DNA from: Prostheceraeus crozeri
Taxonomy: Eukaryota > Platyhelminthes > Polycladida > Euryleptidae
Assembly: GCA_907163375.1 (NCBI GenBank)
Contig: CAJQUW010007817.1
Location: forward strand, 124,001-188,000
Direction: 5' to 3'
Length of the DNA: 64,000 bases
Part shown: positions 21,123 through 31,372 of the stretch, one piece after another
Position numbering within the stretch: the first letter of the stretch is position 1
Layout: every line of letters begins with the position of its first letter
Notes under the pieces: generated by a model
Seen by the model: the letters and a program-made list of their open reading frames with translations, nothing else
What the model was told of the DNA's origin: nothing
Databases searched by the model: none
Program-made: the position numbers and the translations under genes

Positions 21123-21345
21123 TATTTTTTATTACATCTAAAAAATTATATCTAACAATTATTTTGTATCTAAAAATTATTTTATAACTAAAATTTATAT
21201 CTAAAATTTATATCGAAAAAAATTATATCTAAAATTTATACCCAAAATATATAATTAATTAAATATGGCACTCGCACCGTTTATTATTGGTTTTTATCTT
21301 CAATTGTTTGTTTTGCTTCTGCTAATGTAGATTTGGCATCAGATA
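21123..21345. other. Short AT-rich repeats between polymerase and zinc-finger gene
   Basis: The phrase TATATCTAAAATTTATA and close variants recur four to five times from about 21145 to 21250. No gene is seen. It separates two converging genes. Confidence 0.5.
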
Positions 21346-21741
21346 TTATTGGTGTTGCTTTTTGTTCAAGGCATTTCTTTCATCATCGATTCCTGATTTT
21401 AAACATTTTAATGTATCATTATTTGTTAATCTGTTGGGTATTGCTATACCAAATGTTGCAATTGTTGAATATTCGACAAGGATTGAATTTCTTGAACAGG
21501 TTGAATTTTTTTGAACAGGTTGCATATTTTGACCTTGTTGAGGTAGAAACAAATTTTCTAATTGTTGTGATTGACGAATGTATTGCCTATATGTCATAGG
21601 TAGTAATTGTTGCATAGGTTGCATAGTTTGTTGAGACTGTTTTGTAAGTTGACCACATGATGTCTATTTCATATGTGAATATAAGAACGCTTGATTTGTA
21701 AAACGCATATTACAAACTTGACAAATTTGAGTCATTTCCAT
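21346..21741 (-). pseudogene. C2H2 zinc-finger, Gln-rich protein (L3)
   Basis: Starts MEMTQICQVCNMRF with one C2H2 finger (CQVC...FLYSHMK). After an in-frame stop it continues as a Gln/Met-rich segment (QSQQTMQPMQQ) and a C-terminal helix; total 132 codons. Position and the first residues correspond to the divergent gene next to the fibre in L1 and L2, but the body differs, so this slot is variable. It could be a transcription factor (inference). Confidence 0.5.
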
Positions 21742-21801
21742 TTATATTTTTATGTGAGAAAAAATTATTTTTATTTTCATGACATCTTTTAATGTTGAAA
21801 A

Positions 21802-22671
21802 ATGATGTTACCAAATGTTGGTGGAGGTGCATATATCCCGAATAATCGTGAATCAGAAGTAGAGATAGAAAATTATATCATGAAAACTGGAGGCGTTTTA
21901 TCTGGTCCACTACATCTTTCTATTCTTCCGCAAAAAATACAGAGTTAACAAATAAACAATATGTTGATACACAAATCAATGACTTAAAAGAAAAATATAC
22001 AAACGATGTTTTGGTTCCACTGATGAATGAATTAAAGTTGCTTAACTTAATGACAAATCATTAAACGAAAAATTATTATAACTTGATAAAACTGATAGAG
22101 AGCTAGAAGTAAATGTAGCAAAACTTTTCAAAAAATATAGAACAATCAAATATTTTAATATTACTTTCTATAAAGTTACAATCTCCAGTCATTAAAAATA
22201 AACATCAGATAAAATTATTGAAAGAACAATTAGAAAATGAATTAGAAAAACTTCCTAAAAAATTTTTCAAAATTAAAATAGGTTACAGGCTACATTCCAA
22301 AAAAGTGTTGATGAATTAAGTTCTAAAATTACTCAACAAATGAAAAAGATGAATAGAATAATGAATAAAGTAAAGTCACTTAATCAGATAGTTGATAAAA
22401 TGAAAACTCTTAAAATCAATTTAGAAAAAGAATTAAAGAAAAATGATAATGGAAATAAAGAACAGTTAGATGCTCTTAAAATCAGTTAGATATTCTTAAA
22501 ATTAAGTTGAAGGCTCTTAAAACGGATTTCAAAATGAACCAGCAGAAAATGCAAGTTAATAGAAAAGAAATTAAAATACATCACACGTTGCTTGATGCAA
22601 TAGAGAAATTTCAAAAACAAATTAATAAAGTTATCACGCGGTTGATGTCCATTCAGAAACGTAAATCTTAA
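21802..22671 (+). pseudogene. Fibre-like coiled-coil protein with phage tail-fibre signature (L3)
   Basis: About 290 codons with several frameshifts. The N-terminus MMLPNVGGGAYIPNN may be a virion anchor. It is followed by YIMKTGGVLSGPLHLSILP and, in a shifted frame, NKQYVDTQINDLKEKY. This order is the repeat found in bacteriophage tail fibres. The rest is a long Lys/Leu/Glu heptad-like stalk. This is the longest of the three copies and shows that L1 and L2 have lost most of the stalk. Role as receptor-binding spike is inferred from motif and layout only. Confidence 0.55.
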
Positions 22672-22717
22672 TCATAAACGTAAATATTTTTCCCAAAAGT
22701 CAAATTTAATCCTAAAA

Positions 22718-23158
22718 ATGCCTATAATTTATCAACACAATCTTAAACATTTTGCTTCAAATAAAAAAATTGCCCATGAACCATATATGAAATCTGTTTA
22801 CCATTATAACAATATAGAAACTATTCAAAAAGAAGGAGATGGTATATTTTATAGCATCAGTGATAATATGGGAAGCATCCTTAATGTTATTAAAAATAAC
22901 AAAGATTTAATTACATCTGCTGCAAAAGGAGCAGCTGCTATGGGTAGTACAGCTAGTGCAGTATCAAATGCTGTTAAGTCTCAAAACGAATTAAAACAAC
23001 TAGAAACTATTCGTAAACTTAAGAATGATTCTGAAGAACTAAAAAAATTTAAAAAACTTTCAGAGGAAACAAAACAAATTGCTAACATAGCAGCTGATAG
23101 TAAACATGAGGAGAAATCAATTGAAGAAATAAGAGGTAACGGTTTTACAAAATTCTAA
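22718..23158 (+). CDS. pVI-like minor virion protein (L3), intact
   Basis: Intact 146-residue ORF starting MPIIYQHNLKHF. It has GDGIFYSISDNMGSILNV, an Ala/Gly-rich amphipathic helix (LITSAAKGAAAMGSTASAV) and a charged helix ending GNGFTKF. It lies 46 bp after the fibre-like gene and 59 bp before the capsid gene, in the same direction. The layout suggests a virion protein. An adenovirus pVI-like role is inferred from composition, not from clear sequence similarity. Confidence 0.6.
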   Translation: MPIIYQHNLKHFASNKKIAHEPYMKSVYHYNNIETIQKEGDGIFYSISDNMGSILNVIKNNKDLITSAAKGAAAMGSTASAVSNAVKSQNELKQLETIRKLKNDSEELKKFKKLSEETKQIANIAADSKHEEKSIEEIRGNGFTKF

Positions 23159-23217
23159 AATACATTCAAAGAAGAAATCCTAAGAAAAAACGAAAAGTTA
23201 AATTAATTTTTATAAAA

Positions 23218-24503
23218 ATGTCTTTATCTTATCGAAAACGATTTTAAATTAGACGATCCTCCGTTCGTCAGTTACAATCAGAAAAAGAATGACTATATAG
23301 GAGTTGCTATCAATCCCGGATCTTCTAGTAGAGTAAATACTGGAGGAGATTTTATCTTTGAAGTTGATAATCAACAAAGTTATTTACATTTACCTGATTC
23401 CTTTTTACACTGTGAATATTCTTTATATAGTGATGCCAATTTTACAACACCATTACCAGATACCGATAATATTTATTGCATTAGAGAATAATTTTTTTCC
23501 AAGATTATTTACACAAATGCGTTTAGATGTTGCAACTCAAAATATAGAAGCAATAAGTGATTCTCCAGGCGTAGTTGATGCAATGCTTAGATTTGTAACA
23601 ATTGGTGAAAATACTAGAAAGTATGAAATCGAAGGTTGGTTTCCAGATAATAATGATGGTATAATTGTTGATGATTTAACTCACGCTAGAAAAGATGCTA
23701 CAGGAATTGCGGAAGATGTAAAAAAAACATTGCAAATCATTTAAATAAAACAAACAATACTGCATATAAAGAAAGACGAGAGTTTAACAAAAAAAGTAAA
23801 CAGACAGTAAATTGGTCATTGTCTCCATTATTCGTGGCACAGTAAATAATGAGTAAATCTTTTATGGTAAGACTGGAAAAAAACATATTTAGAAATTGAT
23901 AGACTTGAATGGTGGATAAAACATATTACTCCTAGTTTAGAGGTTGAATTAACTATTGCAAAAAGATTAAACACTAACAGACCAATTCCAGTAAATTTTC
24001 TAAAGCGCACTGCGAGTTCTGTAACTTTTTCTGAACAAAGATTTAACTGGCATTTCACAAGGACATCAAATACTCCAAGATATTTTTTACTCACTTTTCA
24101 AAGAAATAATTCTCCAAGTTTTGATAAGAACAACCATCTTTTTCATATTAATACAATTCGAAGTTTACAAGTTGCTTTAAATCAAACCCGATATCCAATT
24201 GATCCATTAAGATTCGATGATGCCAATAATCAGTTTATGGAAGGATATGATGCTTATAGAAATCTTTGTATAGTATTTGGAGGTGAACCATAATTAACAC
24301 CTTGAGATTGGAGACATTTATATCCTGTTTTCTGTTTCGATTTAAGTGCACAATCTGAAGATATTGTTAAAAATGGTTGTGATGTAACAATTAATATTGA
24401 AAAGAAAGATTCCACAACTTCATTAATGGCTTATGGTTTATTGCTAGAAGATGTAAAATATTCTATTGAAATTCTTAATGGAAAGATGGTCAGCATAGGT
24501 TAG
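23218..24503 (+). pseudogene. Major capsid protein (L3)
   Basis: Same family as 8628-7291. The start codon is followed by MSLSYRKRF, slightly different from L1 because of a frameshift. The reading passes through VSYNQKKNDYIGVAINPGS, YLHLPDSFLHCEY, the same +1 break near 23478 seen in L1 and L2, ENNFFPRLFTQM, WFPDNNDGIIVDDL, a deletion near 23835 and LEWWIKHITPSLEVEL, to the stop at 24501-24503. About 430 codons in all. The conserved palindrome cluster overlaps the stop. Confidence 0.65.
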
Positions 24504-24596
24504 TAACCTAAGGACCCCTGGTCCGATCGGCTAAAGCCAAAGACTTCGTTGATAAGTTGATTAAAATTTTTGGTAACTTAAATTTTTTTATTAAAA

Positions 24597-24983
24597 ATGT
24601 CGCAAGCGAAAAGTGATAATAAAACAGTTGAATTAAAACTACGTAACATTGTTGACAAAGATACTCCGAAATCTATTACTACTAATAGAAAGAAATATTA
24701 CATAGGTGAACCAATGATAGAGAATATTTAATTACAAGAAGAAAAGAATGGTAGAATTCTCCCATTAATTCCTCTAATAATAGGTGGCATAGCAGCAGGA
24801 AGTGTTGCAGGTGTGACAGCTGGTATTGTCCAGGCAGTAAATAAAAATAAATCAGAGAAGGCAGCATTAGAAGAACAAAAACTTCATAATAGGGAGTTGG
24901 AGAAAGTTGCTAGGGGTGAAGGAATAGTAGATAATTTTATTAGTAAATTAAATTTAGTTGATGAAGGAAAACGAGTTCTTTGA
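24597..24983 (+). pseudogene. Small membrane protein (L3)
   Basis: A 129-codon frame starting MSQAKSDNKTVELKL, the same length as the L1 copy. Here the start ATG is present but a TAA interrupts it at 24729-24731, just before the hydrophobic segment (LPLIPLIIGGIAAGSVAG). Together the two copies define the full gene, but neither is intact. Confidence 0.6.
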
Positions 24984-25152
24984 AATATTCTCTACAATGT
25001 TGATGACTTGATACAAATAAAAGAAACTAAAGATGGTTCTGGAATATATCTAAGTCCTAGTATGGTTAGATGAATATATTTTGTGATAGATATATTGTTA
25101 TAATGTTATAAATATATTGTTATTACGTTTTAAATATATTTTTATCTTTAAA

Positions 25153-25695
25153 ATGTATTCTACAAATTCTACAAAATCTGCAAATTTTACAAGTTCTACA
25201 AATTCCGAATATTTAATTTTAATTAAAAATTGATAATTTAGATTTATTGAATTATCTATTAAACGTACATTCTGGCCATCGGTCACACACCGGTCGGCTG
25301 CACAACGGAGATAACATTAAAAAAAACATAAGAAAATTTTCCTGGATTTATTTGGAGTAAATATTCAAAAGAAGAACATCTTCCTGGTCATTCATATACC
25401 GGTCCAGGTACTCGATTAGATATAAGACTAGATGAGAATAATAATCCAAAACCAGGTGAAGAACCAATAAACAGAGTTGATGCAGCAGCTTATAGACACG
25501 ATTTAGCTTATCGAAATCATGACCTAAGTTCTCGACAGAAGCTGATAGGAAAATGATAGAAGAATTGGATAATATTCAAAATCCTTCCTACGCGTCCGAA
25601 ATGTCGAATGACCTAGATCGGTATAGTGGAACTTATGCCTCCGGAATTCATAAAAATTATAAAGTCGAAATATCTGTTGAAAATAAAAGTATTTA
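25153..25695 (+). pseudogene. Phospholipase A2-like protein (L3)
   Basis: Starts MYSTNSTKSANF, where an ACAAATTCTAC-like unit has expanded relative to L1. A stop and frameshifts follow, then the PLA2 core is readable in another frame: SYTGPGTRLDI (Ca-binding loop) and YRHDLAYRNHD (His-Asp). It is broken again at about 25535. The overlap with the integrase start is the same as in L1. Confidence 0.65.
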
Positions 25696-26414
25696 ATAAA
25701 GATGATATTTGGAGTGCTGATCTTAATCGTATGCCGAATGAGTCTGATTTTAAATAGGCATTTACCGTCATAGATTTATATACTATATACGCTTGGGTGA
25801 GACCATTAAAAAATATAAGTGGTTTAACAGTTAAATATGCGTTTGAAGAAATATTCAAAGAAAGTAATAGAAAGACAAAGAAATTGTTTGTTGACAAAGG
25901 ATCTGAGTTTTATAACAGAAATGTTAAGCCATTATTTGAAACTGTTTATTCCACTGAGAATGCTGGAAAAGTTGTAGCAATAGAAAGGTTTAATAGAACA
26001 TTAAAAAGTAAATCATTTAAGAAATTTACTGAACAAGGAAATCAGAAATGGCTAAAAATATTAGCAGGAATTGTTGATGATTACAACAATAAGATTCATT
26101 CAAATTTTGAAGAAACTCCAAAGAATGCTTCTAACGATCCAGACTTGATAAGAAAGAAGATATTCGAAAATGATTATGAGAATGAAAGTAATGTAAATTT
26201 GCAAAAACGTAGGTCGTAATTTATGATTTGAGATAGAGTTAGAATATCTAAGTATAAATTTGAAAAAGGTATTGTTGGTTATTGGACTAAAGAAATATTT
26301 GAAGTTTATAAAATAAATCAAACTAATCCGATTACTTATGAAGTAAAAGATTTCGATAATGAGGAAATAAAAGGTAGATTCTCTGAAAATGAATTACAAA
26401 AGACTGAGCTTTAG
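25640..26414 (+). pseudogene. Retroviral-type (rve) integrase (L3)
   Basis: The best preserved L integrase. DDIWSADL (first catalytic Asp) at about 25705, a TAG near 25755, then a clean 140-residue frame with FVDKGSEFYNRNV (second Asp) and IERFNRTLKSKSF (Glu), ending near 26219. The SH3-like C-terminal part continues in other frames to the stop at 26412-26414. It converges on the protease. The N-terminal zinc domain is missing. Confidence 0.8.
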
Positions 26415-26816
26415 CTTCCCTTGAACTTAAATTGCAAGTATCCTTTAGCCAGCCATTGGAGCTAACGTTTCGGGAATTAAATTCAAGCATTCAATTCCTG
26501 CATTCAATTCTAACATAATATCAATAAATGCTACTCCTTTTTCCAGTTTGTATGAAACGTAAATACATACAATGTAGTTGTCCGCAATAAGTAGTTCCTG
26601 GCTTTTGAATTTGAAATGTATTATACACTCCATTACCAAGTAATTCTTTGACTTCATTTGTAGGGGGAAGTCCGTATGAATCGAAATAGTAGTTTTCTAC
26701 ATTATCAATATTCTTTCTCCCCGCAGACCAATGTACTCCTTTTTGTTCTGATGTGTGAAGATTTGTTACAAAATTCACTTCAGGTACATCTTTCATCAAC
26801 TGCAATTCATCTCTCA

Positions 26817-29265
26817 TTAACCCTTTCAGTCCTACCGTATCATATATGATACATTTCAAGTTTGCTTCTGTTTATCATGTAAAAAGGTAAAATAACTGAA
26901 TTGCATCATTGATTTAGAAAGAACATTTACTAAGGAACTTAGTTTTAATAGCAGTTGCCAAAATCTGACGCCATGTCAGATTTGTCAGTAATTTGAATTT
27001 TGAATTTCGACATTTTCGAAAAAAAATCACATACGCTTTGTCAGTTGTCCCGTAGTATCACTTAAATTAAGTATTTATCAAAATAAAAAATCAGGCATGT
27101 GTATGAAATCATAAATTAGTTATCGGCATCGTTATAAAATATTTGTCATCTAAACATTCCGAGAAGTTTGAATTTTTGTTCGTGTATCATGTATGATACA
27201 TCCGGACTCAACGAATTAAATATCATTGATTTCTTATCTCTGTGTCAAGTACATACAAAAACATCGTCCGTCTCTCAACAGAAGAGAGGAACTCAGTCAG
27301 TGGCAAAGACCATAGTAATAAAAGTTATTCAAAGCCTTACAGCAAATTGCGGTTCAGCTATCTCAACTGCAATATTACATTGTTTGGAAACAGTTGTCAG
27401 ATATCTTCTACGGATTTTTCATGAACACAGTCATAGCATCCTGTCGCTCCACTCTGATTGGATGTTTTGAATTTACTGCGATGTTTTGAGTTTTACGATA
27501 TCATGGACTCTATCCATCAAACACACTGAAAGGAAGTCGCTATTTGAAGTCGTGTCTTGAAAGTAATTCACTCTGAACTCATATACTGACATTTGAAGAG
27601 ATGGACTGTGACGTCGAATACAGAATCAACCGTTTTGGCCGTCGGATTCGTACGTTCGTAGTTATTCCTGATGCGGATGTTTCTGAGCCTGAAATTGACT
27701 CTTCAAGGTCAGAACATTGCTCGAATTCATTCGTCGATCATGCTTGAAATTGGAGCCTCTACAACACCAAAGTGTCGACGAGCAAATCATACCATTTAAA
27801 GGTAAAACCAGTCTGAAGCAATAGTTGCCGAAAAAACCTCATCGTTGGGGTTTCAAAATTATTTCTCGAAATCGAGTGGATGGATTTACACATGATTTCT
27901 ACTTTTATGATGGCTCGCCCTTGAAATTTAGATCGTCATCATGTGGATATCAGCCTGGTGATATGGTTTTGAAAGTGTGCGAAATGCTACCTTGCCATGC
28001 AAACCATATAGTATATTTTGACAATTTTTTCAATTTCATTGAACTTCAGATTATGTTGAAGAGAGACTTCGGTATAGAATCAGCTGGTACATTGCAAGCC
28101 AATCGTTTGCTCGGATGTCCTTTGAAATCGGAAAAGGAGCTTCAGACTACGGGTCGTGGTTCGTTTGATTGCCGTCAAGAAAAGAAAACAAATATTTCTA
28201 TCGTCCGCTGGTTCGACAACAGATCAATTCAGCTGAGTTATTCTTATGTTTCAGTTGACCCGATAACAAATGTTCAGCGATTTGATCGAAAGGCAGAGAA
28301 GAGGGTTCAAGTGCCATGACCTGCGATTGTCACTCATTACATCAACATATGGGTGTGGTGTCGATAAATTCGACATGCTGATGTCACTTTATCGCTGCGA
28401 TCATAAAACCAGGAAATTTTACAAACCTGTCTTCTTTTGGAGTATCAACCTGTGTCTAGTAAACGCTTGGATTCATTATAAAAGAGATTGTGATCAACTT
28501 GATGTTGCGGCAAGAGGTCGATTAGATCTTTTGTCGTTTTCTGCGAAGGTGTCAAACTCATTATGTCTCCAAGGTAAGACACCCGAAATGCTCAGCACCC
28601 CACGAAAGCGAGGTCGACCATGCCGAGTCGGGGACGGAGCAATTTCTCCAGCAAAAACACGACGTCGTTCTGCCATCATACCTCAAACTGACATTCGATC
28701 CGATCAGGTCGCTCATTGGCCGGAGATGGTGACGGCTGACCAAAGACAGCGGTGCAAAGTTTGCCATACATTGACTTAGACAAGATGTGAGAAATGTACT
28801 ATATTTCTGTGCATTCGACCAAATCGCAATTGTTATAAACTTTTTCACAATATGTAAATAACTTAGTGAACTAACCTTATTTTCCATCATTTTCTGATGA
28901 AAAGTAATGTTTTTTTGGTTGAATTTGTTTGTTCAGTTGAATTATAGCCTGAACTTCATTTATGAATTTTCACCTTTATTGCGGAGATACAATGATATAA
29001 CTCGAAAATAGTTTGCAAATAATAAAAACATGTAACAATAACAAATTTCTTCTCAAACTCATAGATTAACTTTTAAAACTGGAATTTATGTAAAGATCCC
29101 GTTGAGTCCGGATGTATCATATATGATACATGGTCCTAACTCGTAGCTAAAATCACAAAAACGTTTTCTCTATTCAAATGATGTTATTTGAGGTCTAAGA
29201 AGACTATCTCTGAGGAGAAAGATTTTTTTCAAAGAAAATAAAGGTTGCCGGACTGAAAGGGTTAA
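26817..29265 (+). mobile_element. piggyBac-type DNA transposon, 2.45 kb
   Basis: Flanked by TTAA (26817-26820, 29262-29265) with 12-bp perfect terminal inverted repeats CCCTTTCAGTCC/GGACTGAAAGGG. A 16-bp palindrome GTATCATATATGATAC occurs near the left end (26837) and near the right end (about 29113), with a one-base variant at about 27186. Next to the last two, CCGGACTCAACG and CGTTGAGTCCGG form subterminal inverted repeats. It interrupts the L3 protease. Confidence 0.9.
27601..28856 (+). pseudogene. piggyBac transposase, degenerate
   Basis: Starts MDCDVEYRINRFG with an acidic N-terminal tract, then is largely deleted: a stop comes after about 48 codons. The second half is readable as GFKIISRNRVDGFTHDFYFYDG, HIVYFDNFF (catalytic Asp region of DDE_Tnp_1_7) and, in another frame, STYGCGVDKFDMLMSLY. 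The C-terminal Cys-rich zinc domain (CKVCHTLT, then CEKC after a stop at 28777) follows. About half of the usual near-600 residues are missing, including the region around the first catalytic Asp. Confidence 0.85.
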
Positions 29266-29439
29266 CAAGTGAAAATTTTTTATTCCTAATTGATTAGCAA
29301 TTTTCTTTAGCTCGAAATTTTTAGTTGTTTGTTTGCCGTATTATTTAAAGAACTCAGTCAGACCAAAAGCTCTGGAAGATAACTCAGTCAGATTTTCACC
29401 ATTCATTTTAAATGAAGAAATTCTATTTCATAAATTCTG

Positions 29440-29776
29440 TCAAAAGAATTGTTTGCTAGCATGAATTGAAGTGGTAGCAGCTGCGGCTTGTGGCAGACAA
29501 TAGCGCCATATGCGGGTATGCTTTAGTCGCTTCGCTGGGGGCAAAGGTCATAAAGATTCTCTCTCTCAGAAACAGCTGTCGCCACAACTAGCTTGCCTAA
29601 ACAACTGCCACATATTGACAATTTCATTCCTTCTGTGTGTGTTCTACAAGACTGACTGTGTCTGCAATTTTGTGCGTCCTCCTGCTACTGCAATAATCAA
29701 TTTCGTTTCACCTTCAATTTGTTTATCCTTCATCTCTGAATAAGACATCATCATCAACACGAAGTTGTGACAAACA
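29440..29776. other. Unassigned sequence
   Basis: No recognisable gene. It is GC-richer than the flanking lineage L DNA (for example AGCAGCTGCGGCTTGTGGC near 29475), so it may be a separate small insertion. Confidence 0.3.
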
Positions 29777-30381
29777 ATGAGTGTTTCTATTCAGCGAGAA
29801 TTCATCAAATTTTGTGATAAAATATTTCCACTTATCAAGGACGAGAAAAAGAAATATTCAAAACTCTTATTGTTAATCACGAATTTTATTTTCAAAAGAA
29901 GACCAAACCAGAAACTTAGGACAAGAAGAACGAGATATTTTCTATAATAAGAGACTCTGTTTTCAATGGATAAATAATCCAACAACGGGTTGACATAAAT
30001 GATCAGGCAACATGCGCTATTCAAAACTGTGTTGCAACCCTACAATCTTTGATTCATCAAGAAAAAGTACACAATATTTGTTCTTTATAATTAGCGGTTG
30101 ACCAAGGATTTGTGATAACTAAATTGAAAGCAGTGGAACATTTATCAATGGTGGTCTTCACTAAAAAGTTGGAAAGTGACTATAATACTAAATTCTCTAG
30201 AGGATGTGTAACATTTCTAATGAATTTATATCGTCTTTCTCAAACTAACGCAAAACTTCGAACATCATCTTTAAGCGCAAGCTATGTTTTCAAGAACTTC
30301 AAATATCTTGTAGATTACTTTGATTTTGAGAAAGAGCAACAGTTGCTTCAAACTAACCCAGAAATATTTTCTTCACAATAA
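29777..30381 (+). pseudogene. Unknown protein remnant
   Basis: Starts MSVSIQREFIKFCDKIF. After frameshifts it reads QATCAIQNCVATLQSLIH and then a clean frame KLKAVEHLSMVVFTKKLESD to a stop at 30379-30381. Composition resembles lineage L genes. No family recognised. Confidence 0.35.
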
Positions 30382-30509
30382 TCAGGTACGTCAACTATGA
30401 CTACTGACAAAATGTATGAGTAGCATGCATTAACATTTTATTTTATGAGACGGAATAATAGAATGGGAATGGCATTCCCAGTTTATAAATGAAACTTGTG
30501 CTACATTCT

Positions 30510-30730
30510 AAAATTTAGACCATATCTTTCTCAATTTTTTATAATGTTCTAATCTTAATGATAATTGTGATTCCTATTTCTTTCATATACCTAACTCCAT
30601 CTTTATGTTTTTCTTCGTGCAAACCGAAGGTTCGATTTGTCATATCCATTTCACTTGTTTTTAATTGTGACAACGAAGGATATATTTTCGAAGTTTCTTC
30701 CATTTTCGCGGTCGTCGAAATTTCCTCCAT
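30510..30730 (-). pseudogene. Lineage L small membrane-protein gene, N-terminal copy
   Basis: Starts MEEISTTAKMEETSKIY and continues to KKLRKIW after a stop. It is homologous to 1487-1715 on the opposite strand, including about 50 bp upstream of the ATG. The two copies face inward from the two ends of the left 30 kb, as genes inside a terminal inverted repeat would. Confidence 0.5.
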
Positions 30731-30886
30731 TTTTTAATAAATGTTTTGATATTTTTTGGTCTATGTGAAAAGACTACATAAATTATTAAACCACGCGAAA
30801 TTGATATTTGTAATATTTTTTTTCGCTAAAACTTGCAAGTGTGTAAAATTTGTAAAACACTGAAAAATATTCGAAAAAATTCGGGT

Positions 30887-30930
30887 GGGTATGACATCCG
30901 GTGCGGAGCGAAGCGCCGGATGTCATACCC
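30887..30930. other. Perfect hairpin
   Basis: GGGTATGACATCCGG and its exact complement flank a 14-base centre. It sits at the boundary between AT-rich lineage L DNA and the GC-rich repeat that follows, so it may mark an element end. Confidence 0.6.
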
Positions 30931-30934
30931 TATA

Positions 30935-31372
30935 CTACTGGCCTCCGTTTTCTCGTCCGAGGCTCCTTTCGCCCGCTAGAGACATTTTCGTAAAAATTCT
31001 AACTCTGTCGTTTTTCAGAGATTCCTAAAATCTTAAAGTCACTCTCAAACTTTAAGGAAGGAACGAAGAAACCGGCAGTTTCATCCACTGAATTGGTCTC
31101 ACTCCTAGCTTTAAAACGAGCTATTGCACGACTCTCTACCATCCATACAAGCCAAGATTGAAGACACTGTCCAGCGGGGGGCCAGAACTTTATCTCTCCG
31201 ATTCCGCTGGAGATCAACTCCCTAACCTAAAATTTCACGTAGAATCCGAATATGACCTCCGTTTTTACATCCAAGGCCTCCTTCACCCCACACAACTAAA
31301 CACATCCACCCACACAGACGACCAAGACATACTAGGACAGCCGACCAAGACAAACCTGGAAGGACGGCCAAG
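30935..31372 (+). repeat. Dispersed repeat family, copy 1
   Basis: Similar to the reverse complement of 43560-44105. Shared landmarks are TCTAACTCTGTCGTTTTTC, GGTCTCACTCCTAGCTT and a CCTCCGTTTT motif. The class is unknown; no poly(A) tail or tRNA-like boxes are clear. Its distal end runs straight into the minisatellite, whose unit resembles the family's own tail. Confidence 0.6.

Larger units (their letters stand above)
26445..29406 (-). pseudogene. Adenain-like protease split by a piggyBac element (L3)
   Basis: The first part (29406 to 29266) starts MNGENLTELSS. The second part (26816 to 26445) carries GVHWSAG (His), YYFDSYGLPP (Asp) and TTYCGQLHC (Cys region). The two halves rejoin at one TTAA when the piggyBac element 26817-29265 is removed, matching the uninterrupted L1 copy. 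There is also a stop in the first part and a frameshift near 26640. In some positions the encoded residues differ from L1, so the copies have diverged. Confidence 0.8.

Noticed and set aside
24497-24545. tRNA-like string near the capsid stop
   Set aside because: Three separate palindromes, but no cloverleaf, anticodon stem or A/B boxes could be assembled.
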